Assembly: GCF_041821025.1 (NCBI RefSeq)
Contig: NZ_JBGUAY010000012.1
Location: 1 to 64,000 of the forward strand
Source of the DNA: Egicoccus sp. AB-alg6-2
GTDB taxonomy: Bacteria; Actinomycetota; Nitriliruptoria; Nitriliruptorales; Nitriliruptoraceae
Reading direction: 5' to 3'
DNA length: 64,000 bases
A program made the translations under genes and the position numbers. Each line of letters starts with the position of its first letter. Position 1 is the first letter of the stretch. The notes under the pieces are model-generated. The model did not search any database. It saw only the letters and a list, made by a program, of their open reading frames with translations, and was not told where the DNA came from. Shown here one piece after another: positions 27,794-37,965 of the stretch.

Positions 27794-28765
27794 ATTCTCG
27801 GTACCACCCGAACCTTCCGGCGACGCGCGCTGGCATCTGTCGCAGCCGTCGCGCTCGCATTGACCGCCTGTGGCGTCGGCGATGACGAAACCACCACGGC
27901 GACCGGCATCGACGACGGGGCGCCCACCGACGACGACGCCGGTGACGAAACCGATGACGCCACGGCCCAGGGCGGGGACGGCGGCGACACGCTCGCTCGG
28001 TTGCAGGAGCAGGGCAGTATCACCGTCGGCATCGCCAACGAGGTCCCGTATGGCTACGAGGACGACGGCGGCAACATCACCGGCGAGGCGCCCGAGGTCG
28101 CCCGCGTGGTGCTCGCCGAGCTCGGCATCGACGAGATGGACGCGCAGATCGTCGACTTCAACGCCCTCATCTCGGGGCTGCAGGCGGGCCAGTTCGACAT
28201 GATTGCGGCCGGCATGTACATCAATGCCGACCGCGCCGCGCAGATCCTGTTCTCCGACCCCGACTACTGCGTGGGCGAGGCCTTCGCGGTCGAAGCGGGC
28301 AACCCGCACGACCTGTCGGACTTCGCGTCCGTGATCGAGTCGCCCGACGCGACCATCGCCATCCTCAGCGGCGCGGTCGAAGAGGGCTATGCCGACATCG
28401 CCGGCGTGCCCGACGACCAGATCGAACTCTTCAACGACGTCAACGCCCAGTACGACGCCCTCGAGGCCGGCCGGGTCGACGCCGTGGTCGGCACCACCCT
28501 CACCGTGCTCACCCAGGTCGAGGCGATGGACGGCTACGAGGCCACCGAATCGTTCTTCCCCGTCGACGAGGACGGTGAGGAGATCCTCGGCTGCGGTGGC
28601 TTCGGGTTCCGCAACGACGACCAGGAGTTCCGCGACGCCTTCAACGACGAGCTCAATCGGCTCCAGGACGAGGGCGAGCTGCTGCCGATCATCGCCGACT
28701 TCGGGTTCGCCGAGGAGGACATCGAGCGGGCGCAGCAGCTGACGGTCGACGACCTCACGGGCTGA
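27794..28765 (+). CDS. ehuB: Ectoine/hydroxyectoine-type solute-binding lipoprotein
   Basis: 323-residue family 3 solute-binding protein. The mature domain strongly resembles EhuB: VGIANEVPYGYEDDGG, TGEAPEVARVVL, ISGLQAGQFDMIAAGMY and AGRVDAVVGTTLTV. No ATG, GTG or TTG in frame gives a signal peptide. ATT at 27794 has AGGAG about 7 bases upstream and yields a basic start plus LALTA-Cys26 lipobox, so a rare ATT start is proposed; CTG 27830 is an alternative and TTG 27860 would delete the signal. A 40-residue Asp/Thr/Gly linker follows the lipid anchor. It delivers ligand to EhuC/EhuD. Confidence 0.85.
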   Translation: MLGTTRTFRRRALASVAAVALALTACGVGDDETTTATGIDDGAPTDDDAGDETDDATAQGGDGGDTLARLQEQGSITVGIANEVPYGYEDDGGNITGEAPEVARVVLAELGIDEMDAQIVDFNALISGLQAGQFDMIAAGMYINADRAAQILFSDPDYCVGEAFAVEAGNPHDLSDFASVIESPDATIAILSGAVEEGYADIAGVPDDQIELFNDVNAQYDALEAGRVDAVVGTTLTVLTQVEAMDGYEATESFFPVDEDGEEILGCGGFGFRNDDQEFRDAFNDELNRLQDEGELLPIIADFGFAEEDIERAQQLTVDDLTG

Positions 28766-28837
28766 CACCCGCGAACGCGGTGGACCGGCCGTCGGAGCCG
28801 GTCCACCACCGTCGATGCGGGCCAGGAGAACGCCGGC

Positions 28838-29572
28838 ATGGAACTGCTGCTCAGATCGAGCCAGTACGAGCGCCTGTTCGACGGTGCCGTGCTCACGGTG
28901 CAGTTGCTGGGCAACGCGTTCCTGCTCGGGCTCGTGCTGTCGCTGGTCTTCGGTATCGCCCGCCTCTCTTCGCATGCGTGGATTCGCGGTGCGGCGCTGG
29001 TCTTCGTCGAGTTCGCGCGTGGCATCTCCTCGATCATCCTGCTGTTCATCATGGCGTACGCCATCCCCATCCTGTTGGGGTTGCCGCAGCGCGACCTGAT
29101 GCTGCTCGCTTCCATCGCGCTCGGCGTGAACATGGGCGGGTACGGAGCCGAGATCATCCGCGGGGCCATCCTGTCGGTGCCCAAGGGCCAGACCGAGGCG
29201 TCGATCGCGCTCAACCTGTCCGAGGCCCAACGGCTGCGCCATGTCGTGCTGCCGCAGGCACTGCGCGTGATCCTGCCGCCCATGGGCAACCTGACCATCG
29301 AGATCCTGAAGGGCACCTCGCTGGTCTACCTGATCGGGCTCGCCGACCTGCTCGGGGTCACCCAGCGCATGCGCACGAGCCGCGTGGTGTCGGAGGCACC
29401 GGCGGGGTCGACCACGCTGTTCCTCAACGCCCTGCTCATCTACTTCGTGCTCGCCCAGCTGATCAACCTCGCGTTCCGGTTCGCCGAGCGTCGGGTCGAG
29501 CGTCGCTTCGTCGGCACCGGGGGCGAGCCGACGACGTTGACGGAGGCCGATGCGCTGAAGGTGGCGAAGTGA
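28838..29572 (+). CDS. ehuC: Ectoine-type ABC transporter permease
   Basis: 244 residues of the HisM/polar amino acid permease family with about five membrane segments and the loop EASIALNLSEAQRLRHVVLP contacting the ATPase. AGGAGA stands 9 bases before the ATG. Together with EhuD it forms the channel. Its stop overlaps the ehuD GTG by 4 bases. Confidence 0.88.
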   Translation: MELLLRSSQYERLFDGAVLTVQLLGNAFLLGLVLSLVFGIARLSSHAWIRGAALVFVEFARGISSIILLFIMAYAIPILLGLPQRDLMLLASIALGVNMGGYGAEIIRGAILSVPKGQTEASIALNLSEAQRLRHVVLPQALRVILPPMGNLTIEILKGTSLVYLIGLADLLGVTQRMRTSRVVSEAPAGSTTLFLNALLIYFVLAQLINLAFRFAERRVERRFVGTGGEPTTLTEADALKVAK

Positions 29573-30408
29573 ACGACGTGACCGGGGTGTCGAGTCCGCC
29601 GCGGCCGACTGGTGCCGGCCGTCGGGCGTGGCGTTCACCGTTGTCACTTGCGGTCGCCTTGGCCGTACTGGCGGGCATCTACGGCCTGTACCGCGTGGCG
29701 TCGCGCCGGCTGCGGTTCTCCGGTCCGCAACGGCGGGCGGACCCGGCGCTCGACTTCGACCCGGTCTTCGCCCGCGAACTCCTGCCGCAGATGCTCGATG
29801 CGCTCGCCATCACGGCGGCCTCGACCGTGCTCGCCTTCGCCGTGGCCGCCGTGCTCGGCCTGCTGCTGGCCGTCGGCCGACGGTCGTCGATCCGGCTGGT
29901 GAGCTGGCCGTTCGCGGCGGTGATCGAGTTCGTCCGGAGCACGCCGCTGCTGGTCCAGCTCATCTTCCTGTACTACGCGCTGCCCGACCTCGGCATCGTC
30001 CTGACGCCGCTGCAGACGCTGGTGCTGGGCCTCGGAGTCCACTACGGCTGCTACTGCTCCGAGGCCTACCGGGCCGGGATCAACAGCGTCCCCGAGGGCC
30101 AGTGGGAGGCGGCGACCGCGCTCAACCTCGGTCCGCGTACCACCTGGACCCAGGTGATCCTGCCGCAGGCCATCCCCAACGTCCTGCCGGCGCTCGGCAA
30201 CTTCCTCGTCGCCGCCTTCAAGGACGCACCGCTCGGCTCGGCGGTGCAGATCACCGGGGTGCTCGCCTTCGCGACCGCGATCAACGGCAGCACCTTCCGT
30301 CCCGTCGAGCCGTTCCTGCTCATCGGCGTCGGCTTCCTCATCGTCAGTCTTCCGGCCGCCTGGCTGGTCCGTCGTCTGGAGAACCGCGTTGGCTACGAAC
30401 GCACCTGA
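29569..30408 (+). CDS. ehuD: Ectoine-type ABC transporter permease
   Basis: 279 residues. A cytoplasmic start with one membrane segment (about 27-40) precedes the usual five-segment HisM-type core; EFVRSTPLLVQLIFLYYALP and EAATALNLGPRTTWTQVILP are family signatures. The GTG start overlaps the ehuC stop (GTGA). The last 20 bases overlap the ehuA start, so the operon is tightly coupled. Confidence 0.88.
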   Translation: MNDVTGVSSPPRPTGAGRRAWRSPLSLAVALAVLAGIYGLYRVASRRLRFSGPQRRADPALDFDPVFARELLPQMLDALAITAASTVLAFAVAAVLGLLLAVGRRSSIRLVSWPFAAVIEFVRSTPLLVQLIFLYYALPDLGIVLTPLQTLVLGLGVHYGCYCSEAYRAGINSVPEGQWEAATALNLGPRTTWTQVILPQAIPNVLPALGNFLVAAFKDAPLGSAVQITGVLAFATAINGSTFRPVEPFLLIGVGFLIVSLPAAWLVRRLENRVGYERT

Positions 30409-31186
30409 CCCTGCTGCGACGCCGGCCGTGCGCATGCGCGGCGTGCACAAGGCGTTCGGCGACAACGTCGTGCTGCGCGACCTCGACCTCGACGTCGCGC
30501 CGGGCGAGAAGGTCGTGATCATCGGGCCGTCGGGATCGGGCAAGACCACGATCCTGCGGGTCTGCATGACGCTCGAGCGTCCCGACAGCGGGACCATCGA
30601 GATCAACGGCCGCCACCTCTACCACGAGCCGCGGAACGGCGAGCTCCGGCCCGCCAGCGAGAAGCACATCCGCACGGTCCGCTCGGACGTCGGGATGGTG
30701 TTCCAGCACTTCAACCTGTTTCCGCACATGACCGCGCTCGACAACATCATGCTGGCACCGATGAAGGTGCATGGTCGCAGCCGCGACGAGGCCAGGAAAC
30801 GCGGCATGGAACTGCTCGAGCAGGTCGGCCTGGGCGACGCCGCCGACCAGACGCCGGGCCAGCTCTCGGGCGGGCAGAAGCAACGCGTGGCGATCGCCCG
30901 CTCGCTGGCGACCGAACCGGCCGTCCTGCTCTTCGACGAGGTGACCTCCGCGCTGGATCCCGAGCTCGTCGGCGAGGTCCTCAACGTGCTACGCGACATC
31001 GCGGCCGAGGGCAGGACCACCATGATGCTCGTCACCCACGAGATGGGGTTCGCCAGCGAGATCGCGGACAAGGTCGTCATGTTCGACAACGGGCAGGTGC
31101 TCGAGGCGGGCAGCCCGGACCAGGTGCTGCGCGCCCCCCGGGAGCAGCGCACCAAGGACTTCCTCGCGGCCGTCTTCGAGCACTGA
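30389..31186 (+). CDS. ehuA: Ectoine-type ABC transporter ATPase
   Basis: 265-residue polar-amino-acid-type ATPase that powers the EhuC/EhuD channel. Walker A GPSGSGKTT, Q-loop MVFQHFNLFPHMT, signature LSGGQKQRVAIAR, Walker B LLFDEVTSALDP and H-loop His (LVTHEMGF) are present. The TTG start at 30389 is supported by GGAG 7 bases upstream; GTG 30428 would remove only a non-conserved leader. Last gene of ehuBCDA. Confidence 0.9.
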   Translation: MATNAPDPAATPAVRMRGVHKAFGDNVVLRDLDLDVAPGEKVVIIGPSGSGKTTILRVCMTLERPDSGTIEINGRHLYHEPRNGELRPASEKHIRTVRSDVGMVFQHFNLFPHMTALDNIMLAPMKVHGRSRDEARKRGMELLEQVGLGDAADQTPGQLSGGQKQRVAIARSLATEPAVLLFDEVTSALDPELVGEVLNVLRDIAAEGRTTMMLVTHEMGFASEIADKVVMFDNGQVLEAGSPDQVLRAPREQRTKDFLAAVFEH

Positions 31187-31263
31187 GCCCGCATCCGGGT
31201 CGACGGCACCTCGGTACGGTTCGGACAAAGAACCCGCGAACCGATCGCACGCCGGAGGCTTCC

Positions 31264-32943
<1,680 letters not shown>

Positions 32944-32961
32944 CGGCGACGACAGAACGAA

Positions 32962-32991
32962 GCGGGGCGGGCCCGGATGGGCCCGCCCCGC
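32962..32991. terminator. Strong bidirectional terminator hairpin
   Basis: Perfect 13-bp inverted repeat, GCGGGGCGGGCCC and its complement, with a 4-base GGAT loop, between the convergent ettA and subtilase genes. It is followed on the plus strand by TCGTTGTGG rather than a U-tract. Confidence 0.85.
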
Positions 32992-33010
32992 TCGTTGTGG
33001 TGGTGCTGGG

Positions 33011-35707
33011 TCAGCCCCTCGGACCTCCACCGGGCTGACCCGGTCGGCCCTGGCCCGTCACCATCCGGAACGGGTCGGATTCCCAGGTCTCCCAGTGGTC
33101 GGCGTTCCCGGCATCGCCGGTCGCGCGCAGCACCCGCAGTTCGAGGGTGTACTCGCCACTCGGGACCATGCGGTCGCCGCCGCTGCTTCCTCGGGCCACG
33201 CGGCCGTCCCAGGCGAAGGTCCGGCGCACGCCCGGCTGGGGACTGCGCGGGACGTAGCTGTGCTCGCCGACCAGGAACCGCTCGTCGTCGCCGACCTTGC
33301 TCGCCCACAGCTCGAGCCGCTGCGGGAAGTGGCCGAAGAACGGTGCGACGACCGGGTGGTCGCCCTGCGCCGGCCGGTAGACGTGGTCCGGTTCCGCGAC
33401 CACGAGGCCGCCGTCTGCGCTGCGCGCCATGACGGGATCCACCTCGGCGAAGGTGCTCGGGTTCTGCCAATGACCGAGCAGTCCCATCTCGCCGACGTAG
33501 TCGCCGTCGAAGCCGACGTAGGGCACGCGCAGCGTCTGCCCGTGCTCGTCGTCGGGAGTCAGCACGACGTAGCCGCCGTACTGGTGGTTGGCGGCCCCGT
33601 ACCCCGGCGCGGTGATGGCGACCGGAACCGGGACCGTCGCTCCGGCGGGCACGACCACCGTGTCCGGGGCGGTCAGTTCGGATCCGGGCAGGTAGGCGCT
33701 CGGTGTGAAGGTGCTGCCGGCCAAGCTGAGCGCACCCTCATGGCTGATCGCGTACGTCACGCTCTCGTCACCTCGATTGGTGACCAGCAGCTCCGTGACG
33801 GTCTCCGCGGCGTCGCGGAGCGCGAGCTGTGCCGGTGCGACCGACTGGTCGGCGAGCACCGCCTGGTCCACCTGGATCATGCCGGCACCCTGGCGGAACG
33901 TGTGCTCGAGGTAGCCGAACCCTGGCGCGAGCGACCACTCAGCCGGCTCGGCCGTGTTCTGCAGCCGGTCGCGGACCGCGAACGGGTCGAGGTCCGGTTC
34001 CGCCTCGAGCAGCAATGCGACGGCACCCGCGACGTGCGGTGCGGCCATCGAGGTGCCCGAGAGGCTGGCGTATCCGCCACGACCCAACGGGTAGGTCGAG
34101 ACGATCAGCCCGCCCGGTGCCATGACGCTTGGTCCGAACGCGAGCTCGACGTCCTGGCCGTAGGAGGTGAACGACGAGGCCAGGCCCCCGGTCGGGTTGA
34201 CCGCCGTGACCTGCTCGTCGGTGAACTGCAGGGTCACGGTCTCACCGTCGGTCAGCAGCTCGCGCAGCGCCTCCCCGGACGACAGGCTGATGCCCGCGCT
34301 CCAAATGCCGTCCCGGCCGTCGTCACCCACCGTGCCGGCGAACAGGCCGGCGGCGTTGTTGTGGATGATGACGCCGGTTGCGCCCGCGTCGGCGGCTGCC
34401 TCGTACTTCTCCGCGAAGGTGCAGGTACCACGGGTGATCAGGGCGACCTTGCCCGCGGGATCGCCCTCGAGGGTGTCACCTTCCGTTGCGGTGCAGGCGC
34501 GGCCGAGCCAGACCAGCTCCTCGGACTCGCCTTCGGTCGGCGGCAGTTCGGCGCCGGTCATCTCCATGTACGGGACCGGGTCGTCGAGTTGCTCGACGAC
34601 GAACGCCCGCGCGTTGACGTGGGTGTTGTCCGCGCTGGCGACCGAGATGATGTCGTGGGCGTTGGCCGGCGCCGACAGCGTCCACAGGCCGTCGCCGCCA
34701 CTGTTGCCGGCGGAGTTGACGACCACGACACCGTTGGCCGCGAGCGTGTTGCTGGCGGCGGTGGTCGGGTAGTCCTGGCCCCAGGCGAAGGCGGCGCCCA
34801 GCGACATGTTGACGATGTCCATGCCGTCGAGGTAGGCGTGCTCGAGCGCCTCGACGATCACGTCCGAGGTGGTCGAGCCGGGACCGAACACCTTGTAGGC
34901 GCCGAAGGTGACGCCGGGAGCGACACCGGTGACGCCGTCCTCGTCGGCGGCGCTGGCGCCGACGATGCCCGCCACGTGCGAACCGTGGCCCTGCGTGTCG
35001 CGCGGGTCCGGGTCGGGCTGTGGCGTCTGCGGCGCGTCGGGATCCGCCGGGTTGAAGGTCTCACCGACGTAGTCCCAGCCGTGCGTGATGCGCGGGTGGT
35101 CCATCGCGCGGGTGCTGGCGTCGGCCTCGATGCGGTTGGCGTCGTCGCCCTCACCGCCGAGGTCGGGGTGGTTGTAGTCGATGCCCGTGTCGATGATGGC
35201 CACCGAGAGGCCCTCGCCGGTCAGTCCGAGCTCGGACTGGGCGGCGTCGGCGCCGGTCATGCCGAGTGCGGTGCCCAGTTCCGGGCTGACGGACGTGGGT
35301 TCTGGTCGCTCGACCAGCGCCACGGGGTAGACCGCCTTGACGCTACGCAGGGTCGAGAGCGCGCCGGCCTCCGCGGCGTCCGCGCGGACGGTCATGCCGT
35401 TCCACAGCGTCCGGAAGTCCTTCTGTTGTTCGGCGCGCAGGCCCTCGGCGCGGGCCTCGGCCCGGAAGGCGTTGCGCTCGTTGTTCTGGGCGGCGCGGCT
35501 CCCACCGCGGCTCGTCGGCGCGGCCTCGAACTCGACGAACCAGAGGTCGTCGACGAACTCGGCCTCGCCGTCCCGGTCGGCGAGCTCCCACGGCATTGGT
35601 TGGGTCGGTTCGACCCGCGGTCCCGCGGCGCTCGCTGGTGCGGCCATGGCTGCGACCAGGGCACCGACGAGGAACGCGGGGCCGACGAACTTGCGGCTCC
35701 CTCTCAT
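33011..35707 (-). CDS. Secreted subtilisin-like serine protease with PA insert
   Basis: 898 residues. A Sec signal peptide ends in APASA-A (about residue 28), followed by an I9-type propeptide. The S8 triad is Asp173 (IIDTGIDYNHPDL), His241 (GHGSHVAG) and Ser553 (LSGTSMAAPHVAGA). A protease-associated insert lies between His and Ser (GKVALITRGTCTFAEKY). The C-terminal third is beta-rich, fibronectin-like, ending in a Gly/Pro/Arg tail; no cell-wall anchor was seen. AGAGGGG precedes the ATG. Likely an extracellular protease for nutrient release. Confidence 0.93.
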   Translation of the reverse strand: MRGSRKFVGPAFLVGALVAAMAAPASAAGPRVEPTQPMPWELADRDGEAEFVDDLWFVEFEAAPTSRGGSRAAQNNERNAFRAEARAEGLRAEQQKDFRTLWNGMTVRADAAEAGALSTLRSVKAVYPVALVERPEPTSVSPELGTALGMTGADAAQSELGLTGEGLSVAIIDTGIDYNHPDLGGEGDDANRIEADASTRAMDHPRITHGWDYVGETFNPADPDAPQTPQPDPDPRDTQGHGSHVAGIVGASAADEDGVTGVAPGVTFGAYKVFGPGSTTSDVIVEALEHAYLDGMDIVNMSLGAAFAWGQDYPTTAASNTLAANGVVVVNSAGNSGGDGLWTLSAPANAHDIISVASADNTHVNARAFVVEQLDDPVPYMEMTGAELPPTEGESEELVWLGRACTATEGDTLEGDPAGKVALITRGTCTFAEKYEAAADAGATGVIIHNNAAGLFAGTVGDDGRDGIWSAGISLSSGEALRELLTDGETVTLQFTDEQVTAVNPTGGLASSFTSYGQDVELAFGPSVMAPGGLIVSTYPLGRGGYASLSGTSMAAPHVAGAVALLLEAEPDLDPFAVRDRLQNTAEPAEWSLAPGFGYLEHTFRQGAGMIQVDQAVLADQSVAPAQLALRDAAETVTELLVTNRGDESVTYAISHEGALSLAGSTFTPSAYLPGSELTAPDTVVVPAGATVPVPVAITAPGYGAANHQYGGYVVLTPDDEHGQTLRVPYVGFDGDYVGEMGLLGHWQNPSTFAEVDPVMARSADGGLVVAEPDHVYRPAQGDHPVVAPFFGHFPQRLELWASKVGDDERFLVGEHSYVPRSPQPGVRRTFAWDGRVARGSSGGDRMVPSGEYTLELRVLRATGDAGNADHWETWESDPFRMVTGQGRPGQPGGGPRG

Positions 35708-35966
35708 TGCATCCCCTCTTGTGGTTTCCGACCGGGTGGCCGGCCGGCGGACGAGGGAGGCTAGACCGAAAGGAGGGGTGCGTATGGAGGTGTGCGGGCC
35801 GAGCACAAGTAGCCCATTGTGATCAGCCATGCGGTTCGTCCCCCGGCCGGCCATCGGGCCGCCGGACGTTCAGGGGTGCCCCGCCGGCCACCGTGGCGGC
35901 AGGCGGCCCCTGCTGAGACCTGCGCAGACTCGGGTTTCCGTACCATCGAGACAGGAGCGGCAGCCC

Positions 35967-36338
35967 ATGGACCAGTCCAGCGACAATCCCAACGTCGAGG
36001 AACGCACCCCGAAGCCGCCCGTGGACCTCGAGGCCGTCGGAGCCGAGCTGATGCAGGAGGCTCGCGACAAGAGCGGCCGGTCAGCCGTCACCCTCACCCC
36101 CTCCGACGGTGGGCCGCTCAAGCAGACGCTGATCGCCCTGTGTGCCGGTGAGGAGTTGACGGAGCACCCGTCGCCGGGCCCCGCGGCCATCCAGGTGATC
36201 AGCGGCACCGGATCGCTGACGCACGGTGGCGCCTCGACGCGTTTGACGCCGGGGACCTGGGCGCCGATCCCGTTGGACAAGCACGGACTGGCAGCCGAGG
36301 ACGACCTGCTCGCGATCCTCACGGTCGTCCAGAGTTGA
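35967..36338 (+). CDS. Small cupin-domain protein
   Basis: 123 residues, cytoplasmic. A single cupin barrel is suggested by LIALCAGEELTEHPSPGPAAIQ and the Gly-rich ISGTGSLTHGGASTRLTPGT. Only one of the usual metal-binding His of cupin motif 1 is obvious, so metal binding is uncertain. AGGAG stands 9 bases before the ATG and TACCAT near 35941 could be its -10. Function unknown. Confidence 0.75.
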   Translation: MDQSSDNPNVEERTPKPPVDLEAVGAELMQEARDKSGRSAVTLTPSDGGPLKQTLIALCAGEELTEHPSPGPAAIQVISGTGSLTHGGASTRLTPGTWAPIPLDKHGLAAEDDLLAILTVVQS

Positions 36339-36346
36339 GTCGCCGG

Positions 36347-37837
36347 TCAGGCCCGGCGGATCCGTCGGCCGTGCGTGTAGACGTTGCCGCGGCCGTCCCG
36401 GACGAACCCGACCACGGTGATGCCGAGCCGATCGGCCGTGCGCACCGCCAGATCGGTGGGCGCTCCGACTGCAACGATGACCGGGAGACCGACCGCTGCC
36501 GCCTTCGCGACCAGTTCGAAACCGACGCGTCCCGACAACACCGCGACCTTGTCGCCGAACGCCATCCCGCGGGCCAGCACCTGGGCGCCGATGACGGCGT
36601 CCAGGGCGTTGTGCCGGCCCACGTCTTCACGAACACCCACCAGCCGGCCGTCGGTCGTGAACAGACCGGTCGCGTGGGTCCCGCCCGTGACGGCGAACAC
36701 GGTCTGGGCCTCGCGCAGCCGGTCGGGGAGCGCGAGGAGCACCTCGGCGGCTGGCCCGCCCCCGGTCGGTCCCGGCGGTAGCGGCGTGCACCTGGCGGCC
36801 AACTCGTCGATGGAGGCCCGACCGCAGACGCCGCAGGACGCCGTCGCCATGACGTGACGGTGGGCCGCGGCCGTCAGCGGCAATGGATGGGGGAGCCGAA
36901 CGGTCACGGTGTCTTCGGGCCGTGACAGCTCCCGAGGGTCGCCCGTCCGCACCGTCGCCGGCCCGAGCCGGGGGTCGTAGAGGCCTTCGGTGACCAGCCA
37001 TCCGATCGCCAGGTCCGCTTCGGCCCCGGGACTGCGCATGGTCGTGACGAGGTCGACGGGCTCCTCGTCCGGCCCCGCCGCGCGGATGAGCAGCGGCTCC
37101 TCCGCCGTCAGCTGGTCACGACCGGTGTGCGCCACGACCCGCCCCGTATCGTGGCGGAGTTGCGTCACCGGCACGGTGTCGGCGGACCGGCCGTCCGACG
37201 AGCCAGCGACGAACGCGGCGACGTCGTCGGGCGTGTCGAGGTCCACCAGCGTCGTGCCCGCCGGATCGTGTGCCCGCCAGTCACCGGGCGGGAGCACCAG
37301 GACGTCGAGGTGGTCGAGCACCGCCGTGGCGCGTCGCTCGCCCGAGGCGAATGCGCCCGACAGCGGTGCGTGCGCCGACCGCCGGTAGGCGCCGACGAGC
37401 GGCTGCGCGACGCCATGCGTGTCGCCGAGCAGCACCGCGTCCACGTCGGCCGCGGCAAGAGTTCGTGCCAGCAATCCCAGCACGGCGGGCTGGAGGTCGG
37501 GATGGTCGCCCGCCACGACGACGACGACGTCGCCCGCGGCGGTCTCCAGCGCCGTGATCAGCCCGCCGAGCGGCCCCTGTCCCGGCGTCGAGTCGACGAC
37601 GACCCCCACCTGCACGGGCAGCGCGGGCAGCGGCTCGGCCGTGGCGACGACGACGGTCACCTCGTCGCAGACGGCGGCCACGGCGCCGACGGCGCGGGCG
37701 AGCAGGGGCTGGCCGTCGAGGGTGACGAAGCGCTTGTCACGTCCCATCCGGCTGGACCGCCCACCGGCGAGCACCGCACCCACGACCGAAGCGCGTGCCG
37801 ACTCGGACCCGGCGTCGTGGGCCTCCCTGTCCGTCTC
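36347..37837 (-). CDS. mobA/fdhD: MobA-FdhD fusion protein
   Basis: 496 residues joining two molybdenum-cofactor activities. Residues about 20-215 are MobA-like: nucleotidyltransferase motif GAVLAGGRSSRMGRDKRF and AGDHPDLQPAVL, expected to attach GMP to molybdopterin. Residues about 240-496 are FdhD, the sulfurtransferase that sulfurates the cofactor for formate dehydrogenase: CGVCG with Cys335/338, GGTHATGLF, VREDVGRHNALDAVIG and SGRVGFELV. GTG 37837 has GGGAG 7 bases upstream; ATG 37948 would add 37 residues and reach the promoter of the divergent gene. No frameshift is seen between the domains. Confidence 0.88.
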   Translation of the reverse strand, partial: ETDREAHDAGSESARASVVGAVLAGGRSSRMGRDKRFVTLDGQPLLARAVGAVAAVCDEVTVVVATAEPLPALPVQVGVVVDSTPGQGPLGGLITALETAAGDVVVVVAGDHPDLQPAVLGLLARTLAAADVDAVLLGDTHGVAQPLVGAYRRSAHAPLSGAFASGERRATAVLDHLDVLVLPPGDWRAHDPAGTTLVDLDTPDDVAAFVAGSSDGRSADTVPVTQLRHDTGRVVAHTGRDQLTAEEPLLIRAAGPDEEPVDLVTTMRSPGAEADLAIGWLVTEGLYDPRLGPATVRTGDPRELSRPEDTVTVRLPHPLPLTAAAHRHVMATASCGVCGRASIDELAARCTPLPPGPTGGGPAAEVLLALPDRLREAQTVFAVTGGTHATGLFTTDGRLVGVREDVGRHNALDAVIGAQVLARGMAFGDKVAVLSGRVGFELVAKAAAVGLPVIVAVGAPTDLAVRTADRLGITVVGFVRDGRGNVYTHGRRIRRA

Positions 37838-37952
37838 CACCGCTGGACTCCCGTCGGTCCGCCGCCCGCCGAACGTAAACGGTTCGGCACCCGCGTGGGT
37901 ACGAACCTCACGGTCGGACAGGTGCGGCGACCGTGGGGCGAGGGTCATCCCT

Positions 37953-37958
37953 TAGCCT
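37953..37958 (+). promoter_or_regulatory. -10 element of leaderless S9 peptidase
   Basis: TAGCCT ends 7 bases before the ATG at 37966, so transcription should begin on the start codon. No Shine-Dalgarno is present. Confidence 0.55.
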
Positions 37959-37965
37959 CGACGCC

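Noticed and set aside
36347-37837. MobA-FdhD as two adjacent genes with a missed stop
   Set aside because: The frame is continuous, the linker reads as normal coding sequence and no internal start with a ribosome binding site was evident. An assembly error cannot be excluded without reads.
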